The position numbers and the translations under genes are program-made. DNA of 10,044 nt from Bacillota bacterium (GTDB taxonomy: Bacteria > Bacillota > Bacilli > Calditerricolales > Calditerricolaceae), in contig PKQU01000061.1 in the NCBI GenBank assembly GCA_017577925.1, positions 1-10,044 on the forward strand, given 5' to 3'. The notes under the pieces are model-generated. The model worked only from the letters and a program-made list of their open reading frames with translations. It was not told the origin of the DNA and did not search any database. Shown one piece after another: positions 1 through 5,806 of this stretch (position 1 is the stretch's first letter; every line of letters starts with the position of its first letter).

Positions 1-429
1 CAGCACCTCCCCACCGCGTGTGGATTCGCTTTTCGCCCAGTTGGCGTGCAGGCTGATGACCACCAGAGGGCGCAGCGCATCCGCCAAACGCTTACGCTGC
101 AGCAAATCGCGCGCGTGGCGTCCCCGTCCGGTTTCCGGTGTGTCGTCGGACAGGGCCCGGTCGGTGGTGCGGGTCAGCACAACGTGGTACCCCAACGCGC
201 GCAGGCGATTGCCCAACTCCATCGCAAGGGCCAGGTTGACATCTTTCTCCTCAACGCTGCCCACCACACACCCGCTGTCGATGCCGCCATGACCGGCATC
301 CACCAGAATATCACAGGGGACGAGGGGGAGAAAAGGCCGTCCATCTGCCGCAGCGGCCGCAGTGCCGATCCACGCAAGCACCATTGTGAGGGCGGCGCAA
401 ACCGCTGCTCCCATTCGTCTTCCGTTCAT
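1..429 (-). CDS. cwlD: CwlD-like N-acetylmuramoyl-L-alanine amidase, N-terminal part (runs off left edge)
   Basis: This is the first 143 codons of a zinc-dependent Amidase_3 enzyme, which cleaves the bond between N-acetylmuramic acid and L-alanine in peptidoglycan. CwlD of Bacillus makes the muramic-delta-lactam of the spore cortex and is needed for germination. The chosen ATG (427-429) gives an Arg-rich start and a hydrophobic stretch to about residue 28 ending in an Ala run, which looks like a signal peptide. The motif DAGHGG places the first zinc His at residue 47, EEKD places the Glu at about 61, and SLHAN places the second His at 128. The segment GRGRHARDLLQRKRLADAL resembles the CwlD-type stretch before the second His, which favours CwlD over general amidases. 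An in-frame ATG at 412-414 is an alternative start; neither has a strong ribosome binding site. The C-terminal third, with the catalytic Glu, lies outside the window. It is divergent from the lipoprotein gene at 607. Confidence 0.85.
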   Translation of the reverse strand, partial: MNGRRMGAAVCAALTMVLAWIGTAAAAADGRPFLPLVPCDILVDAGHGGIDSGCVVGSVEEKDVNLALAMELGNRLRALGYHVVLTRTTDRALSDDTPETGRGRHARDLLQRKRLADALRPLVVISLHANWAKSESTRGGEVL

Positions 430-606
430 CCTCGCTCATCCGCTTTCCCGTTTCCGATCGTGTTTTCGTCCATCAGTCGTTAACGTTCCTCCGAGAAGCC
501 TGCAGCTTGTATGCCAGGGCGTGTGAAGAGCTGGGTGCCCATGCGGCCCTTTCCACACATAACGTCCGTGCGCCGCCAGCCACACTAACCGTGGAGGTGA
601 ATCCGC

Positions 607-1263
607 TTGAAAAAGCTGTTGACCCTTGCCGTGCTTGCCGGCTTGACCGGGACGCTGGCGGCGTGCCAAACAGCGGCGCCGCCCGACACCCGCCCGAACG
701 CGGACATGCGCACGGCACCGTACACGGCCAACGAGCGCATGATCCCCGGGCCCGCCGCCCCGGACCGTGCGTCCCCGTACACCAATCGTTCCATTATGCG
801 CGACGGCCTGATGTATGACCGAAACGACTGGTCCATCGCCCCGTACGGAACGCGGACCGGTCCCTGGGCCAACCGGAGCGGTCCCGACGGCGCCACCGCC
901 CTCACCAACCGGCAGCTGGCCAGCCGCGTTGACGCGGTCGCCGAACGCGTGCGCGGAGTGCAGAACGCCACAGTCCTCATCTCCGGCAATAACGTGGTCA
1001 TCGGCATTGAGCCTGCGCGGCCGTTCCGAAATGCGGGCGACGTGCGAACCATGGAACGGAACGTTCACAAAAATGTGCGTTCCGTGGTTCCGGCCCAGTA
1101 CCGGGTGTACGTGACGGCGGATCCAAAACTCGTGCGGCGCACCCGGGATATCGCCAACCGCATGGGCGACGGTACGATGGCCCGCATGGTCGTCAACGAC
1201 GTTGCCGACCTGATCCGCGACATCGGGCGGACGGCGACGGCCCCGCTGCGGGGTTTGCGGTAA
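607..1263 (+). CDS. YhcN/YlaJ-family sporulation lipoprotein
   Basis: This is a 218-residue lipoprotein starting with TTG, chosen because GGAGGTGA lies 8 nt upstream (591-598) and the resulting N-terminus is a clean lipoprotein signal. Lys2-Lys3 is followed by a hydrophobic core and the lipobox LAAC, with Cys20 as the predicted lipidated residue. Residues about 21-95 are Pro/Arg/Tyr-rich and probably flexible. Residues about 100-185 carry the YhcN/YlaJ-like fold: QLASRVDAVAERVRGV, then a paired beta segment (ATVLISGNNVVIGIE), then a helix with many Asn, Val and Arg and a final YRVYVTADPKLVRR strand-helix. Proteins of this family sit in the spore inner membrane or forespore of Bacillus, and some affect spore outgrowth; the biochemical role is not established. 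The divergent amidase neighbour supports a sporulation or germination setting. Which family member it is (YhcN, YlaJ or CoxA-like) cannot be decided here. Confidence 0.85.
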   Translation: MKKLLTLAVLAGLTGTLAACQTAAPPDTRPNADMRTAPYTANERMIPGPAAPDRASPYTNRSIMRDGLMYDRNDWSIAPYGTRTGPWANRSGPDGATALTNRQLASRVDAVAERVRGVQNATVLISGNNVVIGIEPARPFRNAGDVRTMERNVHKNVRSVVPAQYRVYVTADPKLVRRTRDIANRMGDGTMARMVVNDVADLIRDIGRTATAPLRGLR

Positions 1264-1275
1264 CGGATCACCTCC

Positions 1276-1305
1276 GGGCGGAAACATCGCGTTTCCGCCC
1301 TCTTT
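1276..1305 (+). terminator. Rho-independent terminator after the YhcN-like gene
   Basis: A perfect 10-bp inverted repeat, GGGCGGAAAC (1276-1285) and GTTTCCGCCC (1291-1300), with a 5-nt loop, is followed by TCTTT. It lies 12 nt after the TAA of the lipoprotein gene. It also sits right behind the stop of the leftward MFS gene (1305-1307), so it could serve both, but on the minus strand no T run follows. Termination of the inositol operon is therefore less certain. Confidence 0.75.
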
Positions 1306-2495
1306 CATTCCTTCGCCTTCCATTCCGGTTCGCTTCGGCCCATCCACAGCGCGGCTCCGACGAGCGCCGAGCTGGTCAGCGCCAGATAGGCTGCAAGGAG
1401 CGTCAGCGTCTCGCGCCAGGCCACGAGCAGCAGAAACCCCGCCACGCTGAGCACGCGCCCAACGTTGAGGGCCAGTTCGCGCATCACCACGTACTCGGTA
1501 CGATCGCGCACCGCGTGCGGGGCGGCGCCGATCACGTCAAAGGCCGTCGAGGTCACGGGAACAATGAACAACGGGTATGCGATCGCCGTACCGACGCCGA
1601 GGACCACCAGCGTGGCAAAGGAAACCTCGGCCAAAAGCGGGAGCACGGAGGCCGTCGCCAGCAGGCTGCCCACGAGAGCCGCTTGCCGGCGCCGGTGCGG
1701 CTTTACAAAGCGTCCCACCACACCATAGGACGCGAGGGACACCAGCGAGGAAAGGGTGGCATAGAGCCCGAGGCGCCACTCGCTTCCCGTGGCCACAACG
1801 ACCAGCACGCCCACCAGAAAGGCAAAGACCCCTTCGCGCAGGCCTTCCAGGAGCATGGCCACTATCACCGCGTGCCAGCGCGTATGCCGCGACCACGAGG
1901 CACGCCATACCGGCCTTAAGTGAAACCCGTCGGCGTCGGCGCGGGGACGCAGAAGACCGCTGAGAACCGTGGCCAGCGCAAAGATGCAGAGCGACAGCCC
2001 AAACACCCAACGGTATCCGGCAAAGGTTTCGCGCCCGATCAGCCAGCCACCCACAAGAGGTGCCACGATGCCCATAGCCGACATAACGAGACCGTTGGTA
2101 CCGTTAAAACGGTCACGGTTTTCCGGATCGGTCACGTCAAACAAAATCACGTTGTAGCCAAACCAGAAAAAGCCCATGCCCACCCCCAAAAGCAGGCCAA
2201 GGGGGAGGGCATAGGCCGGCGCGTGCCGCTCAAGCTGAAGCACGGTCAGGTAAAAGGCCACATGGGCCAGCATTCCCAGGCGCAAAGCCCATACACGGTC
2301 GCAGCGGTTGGTGAGATAGCCCGCCGTGACAAATGCCAGTCCCATGGCGACCGACTGGGCCAAATTGAACCACCCGAGGGTGGCAAACTTGCGTTCCAGC
2401 TTCCACAGGTACGCGTTGACGAAGGTGTTCGACAGCGCTGTGGCGCCGACATACAGGCCGCTGATGGCGACGAGGAGCCAGGCTTGCCGCGACAT
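1305..2495 (-). CDS. Major facilitator superfamily transporter, last gene of the inositol operon
   Basis: This is a 396-residue integral membrane protein. Its hydrophobic segments, about 11-12 in number, run the full length with short charged loops, the usual MFS size and layout. The first segment begins near residue 6, and a longer, more polar central loop (about residues 185-210, Arg/Trp/His-rich) separates the two six-helix halves. The loop after helix 2 (about residues 58-70, GYLTNRCDRVWALRLG) is placed like MFS motif A, and a DPENRDRFNG stretch follows helix 4. The ATG is preceded by AGGGAGGGGA with 4 nt spacing. It lies 56 nt behind the IPCT/DIPPS-like gene on the same strand, with no terminator seen between them, so it is probably co-transcribed. 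The substrate is unknown. Export or uptake of an inositol compound is an inference from gene order only; a drug or sugar exporter is equally compatible with the sequence. Confidence 0.85.
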   Translation of the reverse strand: MSRQAWLLVAISGLYVGATALSNTFVNAYLWKLERKFATLGWFNLAQSVAMGLAFVTAGYLTNRCDRVWALRLGMLAHVAFYLTVLQLERHAPAYALPLGLLLGVGMGFFWFGYNVILFDVTDPENRDRFNGTNGLVMSAMGIVAPLVGGWLIGRETFAGYRWVFGLSLCIFALATVLSGLLRPRADADGFHLRPVWRASWSRHTRWHAVIVAMLLEGLREGVFAFLVGVLVVVATGSEWRLGLYATLSSLVSLASYGVVGRFVKPHRRRQAALVGSLLATASVLPLLAEVSFATLVVLGVGTAIAYPLFIVPVTSTAFDVIGAAPHAVRDRTEYVVMRELALNVGRVLSVAGFLLLVAWRETLTLLAAYLALTSSALVGAALWMGRSEPEWKAKE

Positions 2496-2551
2496 ACCGT
2501 CCCCTCCCTACAAGCCATTAGCCTGCCCAGCTCCCCCCGCCAATAGCCACT

Positions 2552-3955
2552 TTACAGGAATTTCCTTATCCGTATCAGGCGCACAACGGCTTGGGTCAGG
2601 CTCGTAAGGGCGAGGACGGCCAGCGTGGCCAGCCCCAGCTCAAACACCCCGCCGACAAACAGGACAAACATCCTGCCGTCGCGGTTGGCCAAAAGGTACC
2701 GTACCCAGCCGTCATGAACATCGGGACGGTAGAGGTCACCGGTCATCGCCCGATAGCGGTCCTTGATCATCATCGACAGCGGCGAGCCAATCAGCGCCAA
2801 GGCGCCGAACAGCAGGGCCCAACGGCTCTCCGTGGCCGCGTATGTGCCGTAGGTAAGTCCGGCGAGGAGAAGCCCGTCGCCGATGCGGTCGAGGATGGCG
2901 TCGAAGAGCTCGCCAAAGCGCGACCGCAAGAATTTCAAGCGCGCGATCTCCCCATCAACACCGTCCAGCACCGACGCCACTTGCGCCACGACGCCCCCTG
3001 CGGCAAACGCCCCCACCGCGAACAGGCCGGCGGCCAGCGCGGTCAAAAGGAACGTCGCAAACGACAGTTGGTTGGGTGTCACGGCAAAGCGCGCGAGGAA
3101 CGCGCTGATGGGCACCGACAGCTTGCGGTTCAGGTGGCGCGAGACGAGGCCATCGCGCGGCGTGGGCAGCTGCTCGAGAAGCATGCGCCGCGCATAACGC
3201 ACCGCCGCCGGATCGTCCACGTCGCACCAACGGGCGTCGCCAATGTCGCAGGCCAGGGCCCGTCCCGCCGCGGCCAGGCGGCGCACACCATCCGACAGCG
3301 TATGCCGCCCTTCCGCCGCGCATTCCCGGAGGGCGTCCAATAGCCCGCCCGTGGCATGAAACACGCCGCAATCCACACCGTCAAAAGCGGTCAGGTCTTT
3401 GCCGATGGCCACCACCGCCGGCCGGACCCCGCGGGCGGTCGCCACGGCGTTCGCTGCAGGCGCCGCGGCAGCAGCCGTCTCGGCGTACGACGCCAGCCGA
3501 TCGGTCTGCACCTTTGTCGCCTCATCGAGGTCCGGAACGCGCCCCGGATTGAAGTCAACCCCGACGGCAACGCCCCCCTCCGGCGGCGCGCATTCCGCCA
3601 CCCGTTTCACCAGCTCCGGTGTCACCAGGTGGTCGGCCATGAGCAGCAGCCACGACCGCTCGCCGGCCACATGCGGCGCCGCCGCAAGCACCGACGCCCC
3701 GTTGCCCTTCTCCCAATCGGGGCACTCGGCATACGTCAGGCGCACACCCCATCGCGCGCCGTCGCCAAGCGCCTCGCGCACTTCGTCGCCGCGGTGCCCC
3801 AGCACCACGACAATGTCGGTAATCCCCGCTTCGCGCAGCGTGCAGAAGGTCCGAACGATAAGCGGTAGGCCCAAGAGCGGAAAGAGGGGCTTTGGCCCCG
3901 GATGGACGCTCCGAAGCCGTCGCCCCTCCCCCGCGGCGAGCACCACGGCCCGCAC
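2552..3955 (-). CDS. Bifunctional inositol-1-phosphate cytidylyltransferase / CDP-inositol:inositol-1-phosphate transferase (IPCT/DIPPS-like)
   Basis: This is a 467-residue fusion of two domains. Residues 1 to about 265 form a sugar-nucleotidyltransferase domain: LAAGEGRRLRSVHPGPKPL (6-24) is the nucleotide-binding loop with Lys22, LLLMADHL (103-110) holds the metal-binding Asp108, and DEATKV and AIGKDL are stretches typical of IPCT proteins. Residues about 270-467 form a membrane CDP-alcohol phosphotransferase with the full signature: D331, D334-G335, A338-R339, G348, D352, D356. Several hydrophobic segments surround it (about 296-330, 362-396, 427-455). In known thermophiles this fusion activates inositol-1-phosphate with CTP and joins CDP-inositol to a second inositol-1-phosphate, giving the phosphorylated precursor of di-myo-inositol phosphate. 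The GTG start lies one base after the TAA of the inositol-1-phosphate synthase gene, which implies translational coupling and the same pathway. Use of CDP-inositol to make an inositol lipid is the main alternative. An Ala-rich insert (about 155-178) is unusual. Confidence 0.85.
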   Translation of the reverse strand: MRAVVLAAGEGRRLRSVHPGPKPLFPLLGLPLIVRTFCTLREAGITDIVVVLGHRGDEVREALGDGARWGVRLTYAECPDWEKGNGASVLAAAPHVAGERSWLLLMADHLVTPELVKRVAECAPPEGGVAVGVDFNPGRVPDLDEATKVQTDRLASYAETAAAAAPAANAVATARGVRPAVVAIGKDLTAFDGVDCGVFHATGGLLDALRECAAEGRHTLSDGVRRLAAAGRALACDIGDARWCDVDDPAAVRYARRMLLEQLPTPRDGLVSRHLNRKLSVPISAFLARFAVTPNQLSFATFLLTALAAGLFAVGAFAAGGVVAQVASVLDGVDGEIARLKFLRSRFGELFDAILDRIGDGLLLAGLTYGTYAATESRWALLFGALALIGSPLSMMIKDRYRAMTGDLYRPDVHDGWVRYLLANRDGRMFVLFVGGVFELGLATLAVLALTSLTQAVVRLIRIRKFL

Positions 3956-3956
3956 G

Positions 3957-5072
3957 TTACGCCACCGGTGCTTTGGACCGCTCGCGGATAAATTCTTCGA
4001 CCTTCTGCTTCGCCACGCTGTCGGTGATTTGCACCGGCGGAGACTTCATGGTGTACGCGGAAATCGCCTCCAGGACACCGCCCTCGTTGTTGTCGAGCGC
4101 CAGCTTCATGCAGCGAATGGCATCGATGATCGAACCGGCGCTGTTGGGCGAGTCCTCCACGGACAGCTTGACCTCCAGCTCCATCGGCACCTTGCCGAAG
4201 CCCAGACCCTCCAGGCGGATGTACGCGATCTTGTTGTCGTTCAGCCACGGCACGTAGTCGGACGGGCCGATGTGCACATTCTTCTTGTCCGGTTCCACGG
4301 CCATCTCCGACGTAACCGCCTGGGTCTTGGACTTCTTCTTCGACTTCAGGCGGGCATGGTTCAGCATGTTCAGGAAGTCGGTGTTCCCGCCGAAGTTGAG
4401 CTGGTAGGTACGGGTGATCTTCACACCGCGGTCTTCCAGCAGCTTGGTCAGCACGCGGTGGGTGATCGTCGCCCCGACCTGGGACTTGATGTCGTCGCCG
4501 ATGATCGGGATGTTCTTCTCCTTAAACTTGCGCGCCCACTCCGGATCGGAGGCGATGAACACCGGAATGGCGTTGATGAAGCCCACGCCCGCATCCAGTG
4601 CTGCCTGGGCATAGAAACGCGCCGCTTGCTCCGAACCCACCGGCAGGTAGTTGATCAGGATCTCCGCACCGCTCTCTTTGAGGACCTTCACGACGTCGAC
4701 CGGCTCGGCCTTCGCCACAACGAAGGTATCGTCTTCGGGATAATCCTTCATGTGCTCGGAGACACCGTCGAGCACCGGCCCCATCTGCACGGTCACCGGA
4801 TAGTCCGGCAAGTTCGGATAGAACACCTTCGTGCAGTTGGGCTTGGCGAAGATGGCTTCCTTCAGCGGCTTGCCCACCTTGCGCGCATCCACGTCGAAGG
4901 CAGCCACCACTTCAATGTCGCCCGGCTCATACCCGCCCAGATTATAATGCATCAAGCCAATTGGGTCGTCCTTCAGACTGGGGTCGTTTTTATACAGCTC
5001 GATCCCTTGAAGCAGCGCACTGGCGCAGTTCCCAACCCCAGCAATGGCAATTCGAATCTTGCCTTTGCCCAT
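3957..5072 (-). CDS. ino1: L-myo-inositol-1-phosphate synthase
   Basis: This is a 371-residue NAD-dependent enzyme that converts D-glucose 6-phosphate to L-myo-inositol 1-phosphate, the first step of inositol synthesis. Residues 10-20 (IAGVGNCASAL) are the Rossmann dinucleotide loop. NYLPVGSE (141-148), NAIPVFIAS (167-175), GDDIKSQVGATITHR (192-206), SKTQAVTS (248-255), HIGPSD (267-272) and EDSPNSAG (306-313) follow the order and wording I recall for the actinobacterial (Mycobacterium Ino1) branch rather than the longer eukaryotic enzyme. The length is normal for that branch. The ATG is preceded by GGAGGGAGGAGGT with 5 nt spacing. It heads the operon with the IPCT/DIPPS-like and MFS genes and has its own near-consensus promoter and a leader of about 165 nt. 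De novo inositol synthesis is uncommon in Bacilli, so acquisition by transfer is likely, though codon use looks like that of its neighbours. Confidence 0.95.
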   Translation of the reverse strand: MGKGKIRIAIAGVGNCASALLQGIELYKNDPSLKDDPIGLMHYNLGGYEPGDIEVVAAFDVDARKVGKPLKEAIFAKPNCTKVFYPNLPDYPVTVQMGPVLDGVSEHMKDYPEDDTFVVAKAEPVDVVKVLKESGAEILINYLPVGSEQAARFYAQAALDAGVGFINAIPVFIASDPEWARKFKEKNIPIIGDDIKSQVGATITHRVLTKLLEDRGVKITRTYQLNFGGNTDFLNMLNHARLKSKKKSKTQAVTSEMAVEPDKKNVHIGPSDYVPWLNDNKIAYIRLEGLGFGKVPMELEVKLSVEDSPNSAGSIIDAIRCMKLALDNNEGGVLEAISAYTMKSPPVQITDSVAKQKVEEFIRERSKAPVA

Positions 5073-5238
5073 GGTTTACCTCCTCCCTCCAAACCGGTGT
5101 TTGTTTGGTCTGAAAGAAGCAACCGCGCATCAGCAAGAACCGAACGCTGAGGGGGGCGCCGACCGCTTCTCGTGCGTTGCTTCAACCGGTGCGGCGATCG
5201 ATCGTGGATGGCAATCCCATGCACGAATGGGTCGGCAC
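5073..5238 (-). promoter_or_regulatory. Long structured 5' leader of the inositol operon
   Basis: The predicted transcript starts near 5239, leaving about 165 nt before the ATG at 5072. The leader holds an inverted repeat, GAAGCAAC (5116-5123 on the plus strand) with GTTGCTTC (5176-5183), extended across a one-base bulge by GCGC/GTGC. On the minus strand a C-rich tract opposite 5149-5156 (CCCCCCTC) could pair with one mismatch to GAGGGAGG within the Shine-Dalgarno region (5078-5090). No known riboswitch class was recognised. A regulatory role is inference; the leader length and complementarity are what the sequence shows. Confidence 0.4.
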
Positions 5239-5245
5239 ACCTCTA

Positions 5246-5275
5246 ATTTTACATAAGGATTAGGGAATATGTCAA
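5246..5275 (-). promoter_or_regulatory. Sigma-A promoter of the inositol operon
   Basis: On the minus strand a perfect -35 box TTGACA (opposite 5270-5275) and a -10 box TAAAAT (opposite 5246-5251, 5 of 6 to consensus) are separated by 18 bp. This is the best vegetative promoter match in the window. It points into the inositol-1-phosphate synthase gene, about 175 bp upstream of its start. An AT-rich patch surrounds it in otherwise GC-rich DNA. Confidence 0.85.
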
Positions 5276-5282
5276 CAAATTC

Positions 5283-5309
5283 TTAGCAGCCAATCAAGAT
5301 GAGTGCTAA
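5283..5309 (-). promoter_or_regulatory. Imperfect CIRCE-like operator upstream of the inositol operon
   Basis: On the plus strand the sequence reads TTAGCAGCC, 9 bases, GAGTGCTAA. The CIRCE consensus is TTAGCACTC-N9-GAGTGCTAA, so one arm is perfect (9/9), the other is 7/9, and the 9-bp spacing is exact. It ends 7 bp upstream of the -35 box of the inositol promoter, centred near -57. CIRCE is bound by the repressor HrcA. Binding here is inference: the upstream position is less usual than the one at groESL. It might instead serve the rightward gene at 5388, for which no promoter is evident. Confidence 0.65.
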
Positions 5310-5387
5310 CGAGACGTGGGTAACCGTGGATGGGAACCCGGATCGGCGGGAAAACTGAAGCTGAACCCCGGCAAAGGAGGGGCTTCC

Positions 5388-5720
5388 GTGTACGTTCCCA
5401 CATTGCGGTGCGCGTTCCGCACCGTCGGCGAGCACGCTCCTGTCCTGGACAAACCCGTGGTTGACTACCTGGCCCTGCGGCAAGCCGTGGCCACCGCCCT
5501 GATCAAGCTGGACGAAGCAGCCCATCGCGCGGCCGAAAGGTTCCAGATCCGCCCGGACATGGCCTGGGAAGGGGTTATGCCTGACGACCTTTGCCTGGCC
5601 CGCGAACGGCTCGTCTGGGCCCTGCTCAAATTGTCGGCCTGGCGGCGCAACGCCGCCCCAACGCCACGCGAATGGGCGCATCCGGTGTCGGCGCGACGGG
5701 AAAACGAGGCTCGGCGGTAA
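5388..5720 (+). CDS. Uncharacterised 110-residue protein
   Basis: I do not recognise a family. The GTG start at 5388 is chosen because AAAGGAGGGG (5374-5383) lies 4 nt upstream; an upstream in-frame ATG at 5316 has no good ribosome binding site and adds a low-complexity Gly/Lys stretch. The protein begins with a short beta-like segment (YVPTLRCAFRTV). It then has two probable helices, DYLALRQAVATALIKLDEAAHRAAERF (about residues 26-52) and PDDLCLARERLVWALLKLSAWRR (about 64-87), and a charged Arg-rich tail. There is no signal peptide or membrane segment. It is divergent from the inositol operon, with the CIRCE-like site between them, and convergent with groEL. Codon use matches the neighbours, and the good ribosome binding site supports a real gene. 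It is probably cytosolic; nothing more can be said of its function. Confidence 0.65.
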   Translation: MYVPTLRCAFRTVGEHAPVLDKPVVDYLALRQAVATALIKLDEAAHRAAERFQIRPDMAWEGVMPDDLCLARERLVWALLKLSAWRRNAAPTPREWAHPVSARRENEARR

Positions 5721-5722
5721 CG

Positions 5723-5739
5723 CGCGGGTTTTCCCCGCG
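5723..5739 (+). terminator. Hairpin after the 110-residue gene
   Basis: CGCGGG (5723-5728) pairs with CCCGCG (5734-5739) around a TTTTC loop, starting 2 nt after the TAA of the rightward gene. An A tract rather than a T tract follows on the plus strand, so by itself it is a weak terminator. The groEL terminator hairpin lies directly behind it, and the two together could stop convergent transcripts. Confidence 0.4.
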
Positions 5740-5772
5740 AAAAAAAAACGCCTGTCCCCCTGGGGGACAGGC
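5740..5772 (-). terminator. Rho-independent terminator of groESL
   Basis: The repeat GCCTGTCCCCC (5750-5760) and GGGGGACAGGC (5762-5772) forms a very stable GC-rich stem with a minimal loop. On the minus strand it is followed, after one G, by nine T (opposite 5740-5748). It begins about 35 nt past the groEL stop codon. This is a textbook intrinsic terminator for the leftward operon. Confidence 0.93.
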
Positions 5773-5806
5773 TCCACGATGGGTCGTCCGGTTGGTTCAC
5801 GCCGGA

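Noticed and set aside
46..483. Plus-strand frame across the left edge
   Set aside because: The minus strand here encodes an amidase with all visible zinc-site motifs, so the plus frame is its shadow.
535..570. CATAACGT and, on the other strand nearby, CATACAAG, resembling sigma-E/K -10 boxes between cwlD and the lipoprotein gene
   Set aside because: Neither has a convincing -35 partner at the right distance, so they are not listed as promoters.
436..1347. A 303-codon open frame on the minus strand
   Set aside because: It is antisense to the YhcN-like lipoprotein and is low-complexity His/Arg/Gly-rich, as expected from a shadow frame.
3399..5150. A 583-codon open frame on the plus strand
   Set aside because: It is antisense to the inositol-1-phosphate synthase and IPCT/DIPPS-like genes, whose motifs are intact. 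It has no domain-like sequence of its own.
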